NCBI GenBank assembly: GCA_049323755.1
Contig: JBMOPE010000011.1
Coordinates: 23,200-87,199 of the forward strand
Source of the DNA: BRHc4a sp049323755
Lineage (GTDB): Bacteria; Bacillota; Desulfotomaculia; Desulfotomaculales; Desulfocucumaceae
Length of the DNA stretch: 64,000 nt
Reading direction: 5' to 3'
Below, one piece after another: positions 53,015 to 61,046 of the stretch. Under the pieces are notes generated by a model, which saw nothing but the letters and a program-made list of their open reading frames with translations, did not search any database and was not told the origin of the DNA. Position 1 is the stretch's first letter; every line of letters starts with the position of its first letter. The position numbers and the translations under genes were made by a program.

Positions 53015-53665
53015 ATGGAACTGGAGCTGCTGGTGCGTCTTATGCAGATGCAGATGTATTCAAATACATACAATAGCCGCAAAAGTGACAGCGGATTTGG
53101 AGGTTCATCAAATTTTGCACTTATTCTGTCTGCCCTTATGGATTCTCCGGGAGGGTCCGGAGCAGCAGGATTAACCATTAACCGGAGCGTTCCATCAAGT
53201 AAAGTCCATAGCAATGGTTCGTTAAGCAAAACGGAAACTTACAGCAATATTTATAAAGCAAAAAGGATTCCAACGGAGTCACTGGCTGAGGGGCTTGAAG
53301 GGGTGTTAAACAAGGCTTCGGCCAAATACGGGATTGAACCGGATCTCCTCAGGGCGGTTATCAAGGTTGAGTCGGATTTTAACCCCTTTGCTCTTTCAAG
53401 TGCAGGTGCCATGGGCCTCATGCAGTTAATGCCGGGAACGGCAAGGTCCCTGGGGGTTAATAACCCATATGATGTAAAAGAAAACATTGAGGGTGGAGCC
53501 AAGTATCTTCGTTCCCTCCTTGACAGGTTTGACGGAAATATTAAAATGGCTCTTGCCGCATACAATGCTGGTCCCGGGGCTGTTGAGCGGTACGGGGGTG
53601 TTCCTCCATACCGGGAAACTGTCTCATATCTCCAAAAGATAAATAAGCTCTTTAATATTTTTTAA
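53015..53665 (+). CDS. Lytic transglycosylase (SLT family)
   Basis: 216 residues. The C-terminal 120 residues form an SLT/goose-lysozyme domain: catalytic Glu in AVIKVESDFNPFALSSAGAM, then GLMQLMPGTARSLGV and ALAAYNAGPGAVERYGGVPP. The N-terminal 80 residues are polar and low complexity (NTYNSRKSDSGFGGSSNF), with no signal peptide, as in phage- or spore-associated relatives. Cleaves glycan strands of peptidoglycan. 19 bases after comEA, so probably cotranscribed. Confidence 0.9.
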   Translation: MELELLVRLMQMQMYSNTYNSRKSDSGFGGSSNFALILSALMDSPGGSGAAGLTINRSVPSSKVHSNGSLSKTETYSNIYKAKRIPTESLAEGLEGVLNKASAKYGIEPDLLRAVIKVESDFNPFALSSAGAMGLMQLMPGTARSLGVNNPYDVKENIEGGAKYLRSLLDRFDGNIKMALAAYNAGPGAVERYGGVPPYRETVSYLQKINKLFNIF

Positions 53666-53667
53666 AA

Positions 53668-53697
53668 TCACCGGGTTTTCTCGGTGCTTTTGTTTTT
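53668..53697 (+). terminator. Terminator after the SLT gene
   Basis: CACCG/CGGTG with GGTTTTCT loop, followed by CTTTTGTTTTT. Confidence 0.75.
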
Positions 53698-53834
53698 CTT
53701 GATTATAGTCTATTTAGGTCACCTGCTATGTTGTTTTATGGAAATGATGGTATTAAGTTGTTAATATGTTAAATAATAAATAAGATGTTAGAATATGAGT
53801 AGTTGGCAATATTAAGAAAAGTCAAAAAAGTAAC

Positions 53835-53863
53835 TTGACTTACAATTAACAGTATTTTAAAAT
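53835..53863 (+). promoter_or_regulatory. Sigma-A-type promoter for a short leader or sRNA
   Basis: TTGACT (53835-53840), exactly 17 bases, TAAAAT (53858-53863). A transcript from about 53870 would meet a strong terminator at 53941-53979. Confidence 0.55.
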
Positions 53864-53869
53864 AATTAT

Positions 53870-53979
53870 GACAAGTTAAGTAGCTTCTTAAAATATTTAT
53901 TCGTTAAACAATTTGATAGGGGTTCGGAGATTTGGAGATAACCCTTAAAAGCTTTTTAAGTGCTTTTAAGGGTTTTTTA
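53870..53979 (+). ncRNA. Candidate short RNA (about 110 nt) upstream of the lipase gene
   Basis: Bounded by a promoter-like pair and an intrinsic terminator with no reading frame between. It could be an independent small RNA or an attenuated leader of the lipase gene 104 bases further on. No known riboswitch family is recognised. Confidence 0.35.
53941..53979 (+). terminator. Strong terminator in the lipase leader
   Basis: ACCCTTAAAAG/CTTTTAAGGGT, 11 bp, with an 11-base loop and a six-T run. Confidence 0.88.
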
Positions 53980-54082
53980 TTGGAATAAGGGGAGGTGAAC
54001 TGAGCTGGTTTCCGAAGACATGCAGAATTAAATGACAGCTATAATATTTCATAATTAATTTTATATAACGGAGGTTAAAAGG

Positions 54083-54922
54083 GTGAAAAAAATACTTCTA
54101 CTTATATTTAGCTGTATTTTTCTATTGGCAAGTTCAACCTCTGCATTTGCGGCAAAGCAATACGATTTAGTTCTTGTGCACGGACTCTCAAACAAACACC
54201 AGTGGAGCGACAGCTTTTTAAGGGCCTGCCTCAATGCCTGGGGTGATGGAAATGTCTACATAGTCTACCTTAATACGGACAATAGTGTTTCGACAAGATA
54301 TCTGGACGGCAAAAAGATTATCAGCATCGGAAAAAATGATTATTCTGCCGGTGATGGTTACGTGGATGTGCAGGCTAACCTTTTAGCCCAGAAAGTTACG
54401 ACACTACAGCAGTCACATGGATTAAGCAGTCAGATAGATATAATAGCACATAGCATGGGAGGACTGGTTTCACGCAGGTATATTTACCTGAAGCCAAATA
54501 CTGTTGCCGGGCTTGTAACACTGGGGACCCCTCACCACGGGTCACCGCTGGCAGACGATCTTGACTGGGGAGCATTTTTCATAGGTGCCGAAAAAGCTGT
54601 CTCTAATCTAAAGCCTTCCTGGGTTGAGAGTTTTAACGGCTCATATCCTGTTTCCGGAAGTCCCTTATATAATGGTGGAAAAATCTATACCATCAGGGGC
54701 GACGCTGACGGATTCATTTGGGAGTGGGGTGTGCTGGGTGAAATATACGCAGGCTGGAATACACTAACCCTGCTCCACTGGACCGACAGTGACGGTGCTG
54801 TTCCCAAGGCATCACCATTAATCACTGGAGCCACCCACATTGGTGATTTCTGGGACTATGACCACTACGAACTGGTAAGACAGTCTTCTGTGGCTAACAA
54901 GGCTGCCCAATACCTGCCTTAA
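54083..54922 (+). CDS. Secreted alpha/beta-hydrolase lipase
   Basis: 279 residues with a cleavable signal peptide (MKKILLLIFSCIFLLASSTS, cut near AFA-AK). The mature enzyme has VHGLSNKHQW (oxyanion region), the nucleophile elbow AHSMGGLVSRR (Ser about 130), an acidic residue in WTDSDGAVP and a late His in DHYELV. This is the triacylglycerol-lipase/PGAP1-like fold. GTG start with GGAGG nine bases upstream. It follows a promoter-terminator pair that may control it. Confidence 0.88.
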   Translation: MKKILLLIFSCIFLLASSTSAFAAKQYDLVLVHGLSNKHQWSDSFLRACLNAWGDGNVYIVYLNTDNSVSTRYLDGKKIISIGKNDYSAGDGYVDVQANLLAQKVTTLQQSHGLSSQIDIIAHSMGGLVSRRYIYLKPNTVAGLVTLGTPHHGSPLADDLDWGAFFIGAEKAVSNLKPSWVESFNGSYPVSGSPLYNGGKIYTIRGDADGFIWEWGVLGEIYAGWNTLTLLHWTDSDGAVPKASPLITGATHIGDFWDYDHYELVRQSSVANKAAQYLP

Positions 54923-54957
54923 TAAGCAAGACCGAATATGGTATATGCAACATCACT

Positions 54958-54982
54958 CCCCCGAAAAATTCGGGGGTTTTTA
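54958..54982 (+). terminator. Terminator after the lipase gene
   Basis: CCCCCGAA/TTCGGGGG with AAA loop and TTTTT. Confidence 0.92.
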
Positions 54983-55007
54983 AATTTGTGCTGGGAAATG
55001 CCCAAAC

Positions 55008-55041
55008 CATTCTGAATTCTGACTTCTGGATTCTGGATTCC
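55008..55041. repeat. Heptad element H8 (single arm)
   Basis: GAATTCT-GACTTCT-GGATTCT-GGATTCC units; only this arm is seen. Abuts the double hairpin at 55042-55075. Confidence 0.7.
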
Positions 55042-55075
55042 GCCGCTGGAACAGCGGCAACGCCCGCAGGGCGTT
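55042..55075. repeat. 34-nt double-hairpin module, copy 4
   Basis: Stem 1 GCCGCTG/CAGCGGC with loop GAA; stem 2 AACGCCC/GGGCGTT with loop GCA. Confidence 0.85.
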
Positions 55076-55153
55076 AATTTTAAGTATAGTTGGACAGGTG
55101 GTTTCATAAAAGTATAGGTATAGTTACCAAAAAAAGGTTGGTGTTGCATAGTT

Positions 55154-56086
55154 ATGCTGCCGGTTGAAGTTAGTAGAAAATACAGATGGATCAGATCTAT
55201 TATCAGTGCCACGCTTTTAGTGTTTTTTGTGATACTGTCACTGAGACTTTCGGGACAGGACCTGCCGGGGAGATTGGTGGAGAAGCCCGGTAGTGTTTAT
55301 GGGGAATACATGGAGTGGGAAAAGGTAAAGGGTATATTTGCAAAAAACAAAAAAGCCCTGGTAATTGACATGGACACCGGGATGAGTTTTTATGTTAAAC
55401 GGCGCGGAGGGACCTTGCATGCCGACGTGGAGCCTCTTACTGCTGAAGATACCGTGGAAATGCAAAAGGTGTTCGGGGGTAACTGGAGCTGGAAAAGGCG
55501 TGCTGTTCTGGTTAACATAGAAGGTACTTTGATCGCCGGGTCGATGAATGGTATGCCGCACGGAGGCGGTAATATTTCCGACAATAATTTTCCCGGACAC
55601 TCCTGTATCCACTTCAGGGGCTCAAAGCTTCATATAAACGGGCGGGAAGACCTGGCCCACAGAATGATGGTGTATAAAGCTGCGGGAAGGATTGAGGAGC
55701 TTGTTACCGAAAGCAGTCCGGAGGAGGTTTTGAAAATTTTCTTTACTGCACTTGAGCAGGGTGAATTAAATATCTTAACAAGGGTTACACATTTCACCAA
55801 CCCGGACCAGGTGTCCCAATTATTGAAGAAGGCAGAGACTGTGGAGAGGGTAAGGGTTTTAAATACGTCCCCCGGAAAGGGAGAGACGGTCAGTGTAAAA
55901 CTGGCTATTGAATTTAAAAAAGACAAAACCAGCTATGAAAAAACAAAAGACGTTCAGATGATAAATAGCAGTGTGCTGGGGTGGAGGGTGGAATGCTCCT
56001 CTGTGGAGCCTCTAATGATGGTAAACAGGGAGGCTGACTGGGTACTGTCAGAAATAGAGGTTCTTGATGATATTGAGGAAAATTAG
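55154..56086 (+). CDS. Membrane-anchored L,D-transpeptidase-like protein
   Basis: 310 residues. One N-terminal anchor helix (about 14-33) then an extracytoplasmic domain (about 60-180) with the motif MPHGGGN followed by GHSCIHFRGSKLH. The His, spacing and Cys recall the YkuD active site, in which His precedes a HGC element; here the order is HSC. A C-terminal half (about 185-305) resembles a cystatin/NTF2-like module (EEVLKIFFTALEQGELN). Related Firmicute proteins pair this domain with peptidoglycan-binding repeats. Lies just before comEC on the same strand. Confidence 0.6.
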   Translation: MLPVEVSRKYRWIRSIISATLLVFFVILSLRLSGQDLPGRLVEKPGSVYGEYMEWEKVKGIFAKNKKALVIDMDTGMSFYVKRRGGTLHADVEPLTAEDTVEMQKVFGGNWSWKRRAVLVNIEGTLIAGSMNGMPHGGGNISDNNFPGHSCIHFRGSKLHINGREDLAHRMMVYKAAGRIEELVTESSPEEVLKIFFTALEQGELNILTRVTHFTNPDQVSQLLKKAETVERVRVLNTSPGKGETVSVKLAIEFKKDKTSYEKTKDVQMINSSVLGWRVECSSVEPLMMVNREADWVLSEIEVLDDIEEN

Positions 56087-56172
56087 ACAAAAATTTCTAA
56101 AATTAAAAGGTAAGATCTGGTATTGTGTCAAATAGATGATTATAATGCCATATCTTACCGGGGGTATTCAGT

Positions 56173-58551
56173 TTGATATCCAGGCCTTTATTATATGTAA
56201 CCATTGCCTTTATTCTGGGAATAGCGCTTAATGCGCTGATAAAGGTGCCGTGGTGGGTATCCCTGCCGGCTTCTCTGGCCTTGGTAGGACTTGCCGCGGC
56301 GTTCCTTTTTTTAAAGAAAAGAAATATATTTCCATTGCTTGCTGTTTTGTTTTTTATGCTTGGAATGCTTGTATCGGCCCCAGACCTAAGAAACGCAGGT
56401 ACTATGGAAAAATACCTGCAAAAGGTTGTATCTGTGGAGGGATATATTTGTAGGGACCCGGACTTGAAGGGAAGCGGAACTGTGTATACCCTTGGAATAA
56501 GCAAGGTTTATGAGGATTCTGAACCCCTTGAGGGAAAGGGAAGGGTGCTGCTTTATGTCCAGTCCGGGGGCCCTAAGCTTGAATACGGTGACATTGTTAG
56601 AGTCAGGGGGAAACCGTATATGCCGGAAGCCCCTGGTAATCCGGGCCAGTTTGACTATGGAGTGTATCTTCATGACAGGGGAATATGGGGTATTATTTCA
56701 GTAAAGGATTTTGCCAATATCGAGAGGACAGGTAAAGGGGGAGGAAACCCTGTTGCCGCTGCTGCCCTTTCTGTAAAGCAGAGGCTTATAGAGATAAACC
56801 GGGCTACCCTGGCTCCTGATCAGGCATCCCTTGTAAATGGAATGATATTTGGCACCCGTGGAGGAATCGACCGGGAGACCGAGGATATTTTTAATGAATC
56901 CGGAGTTGTTCATATTCTCTCGGTAAGCGGGCTGCACGTAGGTCTTGTGGTGGCCGTTGTTATTGGCATTCTCAAAATTATGGGGCTTCAGAGGCTTGTT
57001 TTTCCCGTTCTTTCAGTGGTTTTAATAATATACTCATTTATTACGGGAATGGGGCCGGCAGTGGTGAGAGCCTCCCTGATGGCATGGATTCAGTTTCTGG
57101 GGCACAGGCTCGGCCGAGAGGGAGACTGGCCAACTACACTGGCGGCGTCGGCACTTGTTATACTGGCCGTTGCCCCCAATTCCCTTTTTGAGCCGGGGTT
57201 TCAGCTGTCATTTGCAGCCACCTGGGGGATTCTCCATATAGGGCCCATAATTGACAGCTGGTTAAATAGGGCCGGTATTAAAAGGCCCTGGGCAAGGGGA
57301 ACCCTTGCAGTATCAGTGGGAGCAATAGCCGGTACTATGCCTTTGGTTACTTTTTACTATAATATTATTTCTCTTATCTCAATACCCGCCAATATCCTGG
57401 CTGTGCCCATAGTGGGTCTTATTCTGCCGTCCGGACTACTGGCAGGAATGGCAGGCCTTCTGTTTATCGAAGCAGCCACTTTCATAAATTACATAACTTC
57501 AGCCCTGGTTGAGCTTATGATGCTTCTTGTTAACCTTGTACACAGTTTTCCCGGAGGTGTATTCTATGTGGCTACCCCTCCGGTGGCGATGATTATGGCA
57601 TGGTATTCCTCTATGTTTATGCTTCCATATCTGCGTGAAGGATTATTTAAAAAAACAGTTATCCGGGTGTTTTTTCTTCTGCTTTTAGCTCTTTTTCCTA
57701 TTGTGAGCCTTATGCCTGCCGGAGTATTTGACCGGGGGCTTTTACAGGTGCACGTAATAGATGTAGGACAGGGGGACAGTATATTGGTCCGCTTAACAAA
57801 CGGGCACTGCATGCTGGTTGATGCAGGGGGATGGAAAGACGAGTTTAATAAGGGTGGCGGAGCCGGGGAGGTTGTGGTTAAATATCTCAGAAGGCTGGGC
57901 ATAAAAAGAATTGATGCGCTGGTTTTAACTCATTCTCATGAGGACCACGCAGGTGGTGCCGCTTTTTTGTTGAACAAAATTGAAATTGGAACGGTTCTGG
58001 TTCCCCCGGTAAACTCGGGAGAAAACCCGGCTGAATGTCCGGACCCGGCTTACTATAAAATGCTTTCACTGGCGGTGCAAAGAGGTATTCCGGTGCAGGA
58101 AGTCGTTTCCGGGGATAGTATTGCACTGGACCCCAGGGTCAGTGTAGAGGTTTTAGGGCCAGGCCCAGGGCTCCTCACAGGGACAAGGTCCGACTTAAAC
58201 AACAATTCGGTTGTTTTATCACTGAGATATCTTGCAAGGTCATTCCTTTTCACAGGAGATATTGAGGAGGAGGGACAGGTGCAGCTGTTGGAATCCGGAT
58301 TTAATTTAAAGCATGATTTTTTAAAAGCTCCCCACCACGGCAGCAGGTACACAAACCCAGATTTTATAGAACGGGTTAATCCTGGGCTGACAGTTATATC
58401 TGTGGGGAAGAACTCTTTTGGACAGCCTCACCCTGACGCCATAGCTTTGTTTGAAAAAGGTGAAAGACCAGTTTACCGCACCGATAGAGATGGGCTTGTG
58501 ACGGTTATTTGCGATGGAGAAAATATTAAAGTAATTGCTACCGGTAAATAA
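56173..58551 (+). CDS. comEC: DNA internalization competence channel ComEC/Rec2
   Basis: 792 residues. Three parts in order: N-terminal helices plus an OB-like domain (about 60-180; GYICRDPDLKGSGTVYTLGI); the ComEC/Rec2 transmembrane channel (about 215-510; HILSVSGLHVGLVVAVVIG and GPAVVRASLMAWIQFLG); and a C-terminal metallo-beta-lactamase nuclease domain (about 520-790; IDVGQGDSILVRL, LTHSHEDHAGG, KAPHHGSRYTN). All parts are intact, so DNA uptake could work. TTG start. The comEA partner is 3.2 kb upstream. Confidence 0.95.
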   Translation: MISRPLLYVTIAFILGIALNALIKVPWWVSLPASLALVGLAAAFLFLKKRNIFPLLAVLFFMLGMLVSAPDLRNAGTMEKYLQKVVSVEGYICRDPDLKGSGTVYTLGISKVYEDSEPLEGKGRVLLYVQSGGPKLEYGDIVRVRGKPYMPEAPGNPGQFDYGVYLHDRGIWGIISVKDFANIERTGKGGGNPVAAAALSVKQRLIEINRATLAPDQASLVNGMIFGTRGGIDRETEDIFNESGVVHILSVSGLHVGLVVAVVIGILKIMGLQRLVFPVLSVVLIIYSFITGMGPAVVRASLMAWIQFLGHRLGREGDWPTTLAASALVILAVAPNSLFEPGFQLSFAATWGILHIGPIIDSWLNRAGIKRPWARGTLAVSVGAIAGTMPLVTFYYNIISLISIPANILAVPIVGLILPSGLLAGMAGLLFIEAATFINYITSALVELMMLLVNLVHSFPGGVFYVATPPVAMIMAWYSSMFMLPYLREGLFKKTVIRVFFLLLLALFPIVSLMPAGVFDRGLLQVHVIDVGQGDSILVRLTNGHCMLVDAGGWKDEFNKGGGAGEVVVKYLRRLGIKRIDALVLTHSHEDHAGGAAFLLNKIEIGTVLVPPVNSGENPAECPDPAYYKMLSLAVQRGIPVQEVVSGDSIALDPRVSVEVLGPGPGLLTGTRSDLNNNSVVLSLRYLARSFLFTGDIEEEGQVQLLESGFNLKHDFLKAPHHGSRYTNPDFIERVNPGLTVISVGKNSFGQPHPDAIALFEKGERPVYRTDRDGLVTVICDGENIKVIATGK

Positions 58552-58595
58552 TATCTTCTTTAACCGGTTACCTGGTGAAGGAGTGGGGAAATAAT

Positions 58596-58602
58596 TGTCG
58601 AA
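58596..58602 (+). promoter_or_regulatory. Spo0A-box-like site before the deacetylase
   Basis: TGTCGAA in the context ATTGTCGAATAATT, about 75 bases before the deacetylase start. Confidence 0.3.
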
Positions 58603-58672
58603 TAATTAAATAATTATGCAGCCTGTTAGTTGTTAACAAAAATGGTCAGTATTAGTGAAAGGAAGAAATTCT

Positions 58673-59491
58673 TTGCGGTTAACAAGTAAATGTTACTATT
58701 TTCTGGCACTTGTCTTTATTTGCACTTCTATGCTTGCCGGCAATCCATCCACAGCTCTGGCTAATGAGTATTCGGCTGATAAAATCCCCGTTATTGCCTA
58801 CCATGAGGTTCTTCCCTTTGTTAATACAAGCGATGCCTCAAATCCTTCAGTCATATCCCTGGCCCAGTTCAGCCAGCAGATGGAGTATCTGTACAAGAAC
58901 GGGTACTATACGGCCTCCATTTCAGAACTGGGGGAATTCGTGAAGGGGAAAAAGAAACTGCCTCCCAGGACAGTTGTCATTACCTTTGATGATGGTTATG
59001 AATCCAACTATCTATACTGCTACCCTTACTTATTAAAATATAACTTTAGGGCTTCCATTTTTTTGATGGGCAAGGTTCCCCAGGAGGCAAGGCCTCATCT
59101 TAGCGGATTTCAGATAATGAGTATGATAAGGTCAGGCCTGGTTGAAATTGGCTGCCACACCTATGACCTGCACAGGGAAATAGATGGTAAGCCTGCTCTT
59201 GAGGTGCTTCCTGAGCCTTTGATACAAGCAGATTTCGCCAGGCTTAATCTTCTTTTACAGAGGATCGGTATCAGGAGGGTGCAGGCCATAGCATACCCCT
59301 ACGGGGCAAACAGCGCGGCTGCCACAGGGGCGGCCCTGTCAGCAGGCTACAGGATAGGGTTCACAATAGATGAGGGTTATGTAAGGCCCGGTGATTCCAT
59401 AATGGCACTGAAAAGGTTTAATATTGGCCCTGATGTCGACTTAAATAAATTTACTGAAATTATTACAGGCACAATACGCCAGTCACCTTAA
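58673..59491 (+). CDS. Secreted polysaccharide deacetylase
   Basis: 272 residues with a signal peptide (YYFLALVFICTSMLAGNPS). The NodB domain has the first motif TFDDGYESN (catalytic Asp pair) at about residue 106 and HTYDLH (zinc His) at about 165, with the AYPYG motif at about 205. The gene could de-N-acetylate peptidoglycan or a spore or capsule polymer. TTG at 58673 is preferred (AAGGAAG seven bases upstream); a GTG at 58655 would add six residues. A Spo0A-like box lies upstream. 23 bases before the siroheme-type gene. Confidence 0.88.
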   Translation: MRLTSKCYYFLALVFICTSMLAGNPSTALANEYSADKIPVIAYHEVLPFVNTSDASNPSVISLAQFSQQMEYLYKNGYYTASISELGEFVKGKKKLPPRTVVITFDDGYESNYLYCYPYLLKYNFRASIFLMGKVPQEARPHLSGFQIMSMIRSGLVEIGCHTYDLHREIDGKPALEVLPEPLIQADFARLNLLLQRIGIRRVQAIAYPYGANSAAATGAALSAGYRIGFTIDEGYVRPGDSIMALKRFNIGPDVDLNKFTEIITGTIRQSP

Positions 59492-59514
59492 GAAGAGCAA
59501 GAAAGGAGATTATC

Positions 59515-60219
59515 ATGGGCGAAGGTATTTTCAGACAGAAAAACGGTATGCTTGCAGTTAATATTGTTGCCTCATGCGGGGTAATGACTACGGATCAGCT
59601 CTCCGGCCTTGCCCGGCTTTCCGAGGAGTGCGGGGTGTTCAGGGTAAAGCTCACATCCAGGCAAACCCTGGTGGCGGTACTTGATGAGGATAAGGCCGGT
59701 ATGCTTATAAGCGCACTTCCCGGCATCGGGTTGAGAGTATCTCCCTACGGAAATGTAGTCAGGGCAGTCAAGTCCTGTCCGGGCAGCAGTGCCCTCTGTC
59801 CCCGTTCCATTGGGGACTCCCTGGGGCTGGGAATAGAAATACAGGACCGGTATCTTGGAATGGAGGTTCCAAAAGATTTTAAAATAGCCGTGGCAGGCTG
59901 TGCCAGGGGATGTACCGACCCGTACTGCGCGGATCTCGGGATTATTGCCACAGGCCGGGAGGTTTTCGATGTAGCCATAGGTGGCTATGGGGGAAGCTCA
60001 CAACCCTTTCACGGTAAGCTAATTGGCAGGAAAATAAATAAGGAAGACATTTTTTCAGTAATAGACCATGTCCTGGAAAGGTTTAAGGAATTGGGAGAAC
60101 CCAAAGAAAAACTGGGGCGCACAATAATGAGGCTTGGTCTGAACCCGTTCCTTCCTCCCTCTCAAATAAAAGAGGCAGCACAGGAGCCCCCTCAGGATTT
60201 CCTGGAATTTCTGAAATGA
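59515..60219 (+). CDS. Short nitrite/sulfite-reductase-type siroheme-[4Fe-4S] protein
   Basis: 234 residues. An N-terminal ferredoxin-like half domain (about 5-75; RLSEECGVFRVKLTSRQTLV) is followed by the siroheme/[4Fe-4S] site SCPGSSALCPRS and AGCARGCTDPYC, the C-x5-C...C-x3-C plan of sulfite and nitrite reductases. It is only about half the length of the dissimilatory subunits and lacks the second repeat, so it resembles the small assimilatory-type family. AAAGGAG precedes the ATG. The Cys-rich protein follows 27 bases after. Confidence 0.85.
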   Translation: MGEGIFRQKNGMLAVNIVASCGVMTTDQLSGLARLSEECGVFRVKLTSRQTLVAVLDEDKAGMLISALPGIGLRVSPYGNVVRAVKSCPGSSALCPRSIGDSLGLGIEIQDRYLGMEVPKDFKIAVAGCARGCTDPYCADLGIIATGREVFDVAIGGYGGSSQPFHGKLIGRKINKEDIFSVIDHVLERFKELGEPKEKLGRTIMRLGLNPFLPPSQIKEAAQEPPQDFLEFLK

Positions 60220-60246
60220 AAACAGTTAATTAAGGAGTGAATATAA

Positions 60247-60699
60247 ATGCGTTTAGCAGAGGCGATGGGTGTCGATCTGGAGAAAATGTCTGCTCCGCTG
60301 GATAAAATATGCTCTCACTGCGATTACCATAATTCCCCGGAATGCCGGGAGCCGGAGTGCCTTGTAGGTTTTGCCGGGAGGGTTTTGAGATACGCCGCTC
60401 AAAAAGGCCTGCTGGATGTCCCGGGGGCTTCAAGCCTTATACCAAGGGGGGACTTTAAGCCTTATTATCCGGAAACGGTGGTCCCGGCCCTGGCCCAAAC
60501 CTGCCACCAGTGCAAGGAGTGCAGGGATAATCACAACCCCGACTGTGTGGTGGCGCTGGTAAGAAGCAGTATAGAGTATACAGTTTTAAGCGAAAACATA
60601 CCTTACCCCGGAAGTGTATTTATGTACCTTGCCGCTGTTAAGGAACATAACCCCGATGTGGCCGCCCTTCTGGCACTGGAGCTGAGGAAGAAAGGGTAG
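60247..60699 (+). CDS. Cysteine-rich hypothetical protein, 150 aa
   Basis: Two similar Cys groups: KICSHCDYHNSPECREPECL (about 20-40) and TCHQCKECRDNHNPDCVV (about 86-102), each with four or more Cys, fitting metal or Fe-S binding. The last part is helical (GSVFMYLAAVKEH). AGGAGTGAA precedes the ATG. It is paired with the siroheme protein gene and probably works with it, perhaps as an electron carrier or assembly factor. No family recognised. Confidence 0.75.
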   Translation: MRLAEAMGVDLEKMSAPLDKICSHCDYHNSPECREPECLVGFAGRVLRYAAQKGLLDVPGASSLIPRGDFKPYYPETVVPALAQTCHQCKECRDNHNPDCVVALVRSSIEYTVLSENIPYPGSVFMYLAAVKEHNPDVAALLALELRKKG

Positions 60700-60701
60700 A
60701 A

Positions 60702-61009
60702 TTTAGGGATTGGGAATTGGGAATTAGGAATTAGGGGTTGTATAGGAGAAATGCAGTAATCGAATTTTATCACCAATTACTTACTTCCATTTCCCAAATC
60801 TTGACTGGTGAATAATGCTTAATAAAAAGAAAAAGTCGCTCTGGGCGGCTTTTTAAAGGCACAAGGAAAAATAAATTTTTGACTGTGTATAACTTCAATA
60901 TAAACTATAGGGAAGGCTCGGAATATCACGACGTGTGCTGATGCTCCGGCAATTCCCAATTCCCAATTCCTAATTCCTAATTCCGGACCCATAATGAAGC
61001 ATTAACAAT
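60702..61009. repeat. Heptad-armed element H9
   Basis: Left arm GGGATTG/GGAATTG/GGAATTA units (60705-60738), core GGTTGTATAGG as in H6, a degenerate right arm (60772-60800), and a further arm of ATTCCCA/ATTCCTA units (60965-60985) ending GGACCCATAATGAAGCATTA. Possibly two overlapping elements. Abuts the double hairpin at 61010. Confidence 0.75.
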
Positions 61010-61043
61010 GCCGCTGATGCAGCGGCAACGCCCGTAGGGCGTT
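61010..61043. repeat. 34-nt double-hairpin module, copy 5
   Basis: Stem 1 GCCGCTG/CAGCGGC with loop ATG; stem 2 AACGCCC/GGGCGTT with loop GTA. Ends three bases from the stop codon of the minus-strand lipoprotein gene. Confidence 0.85.
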
Positions 61044-61046
61044 TAT

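Noticed and set aside
53870..53979. Known riboswitch (c-di-GMP or similar)
   Set aside because: No conserved motif of a known class was found in the segment.
59515..60699. Dissimilatory sulfite reductase subunits (dsrAB)
   Set aside because: The protein is far too short and lacks the second ferredoxin-like repeat and partner subunit.
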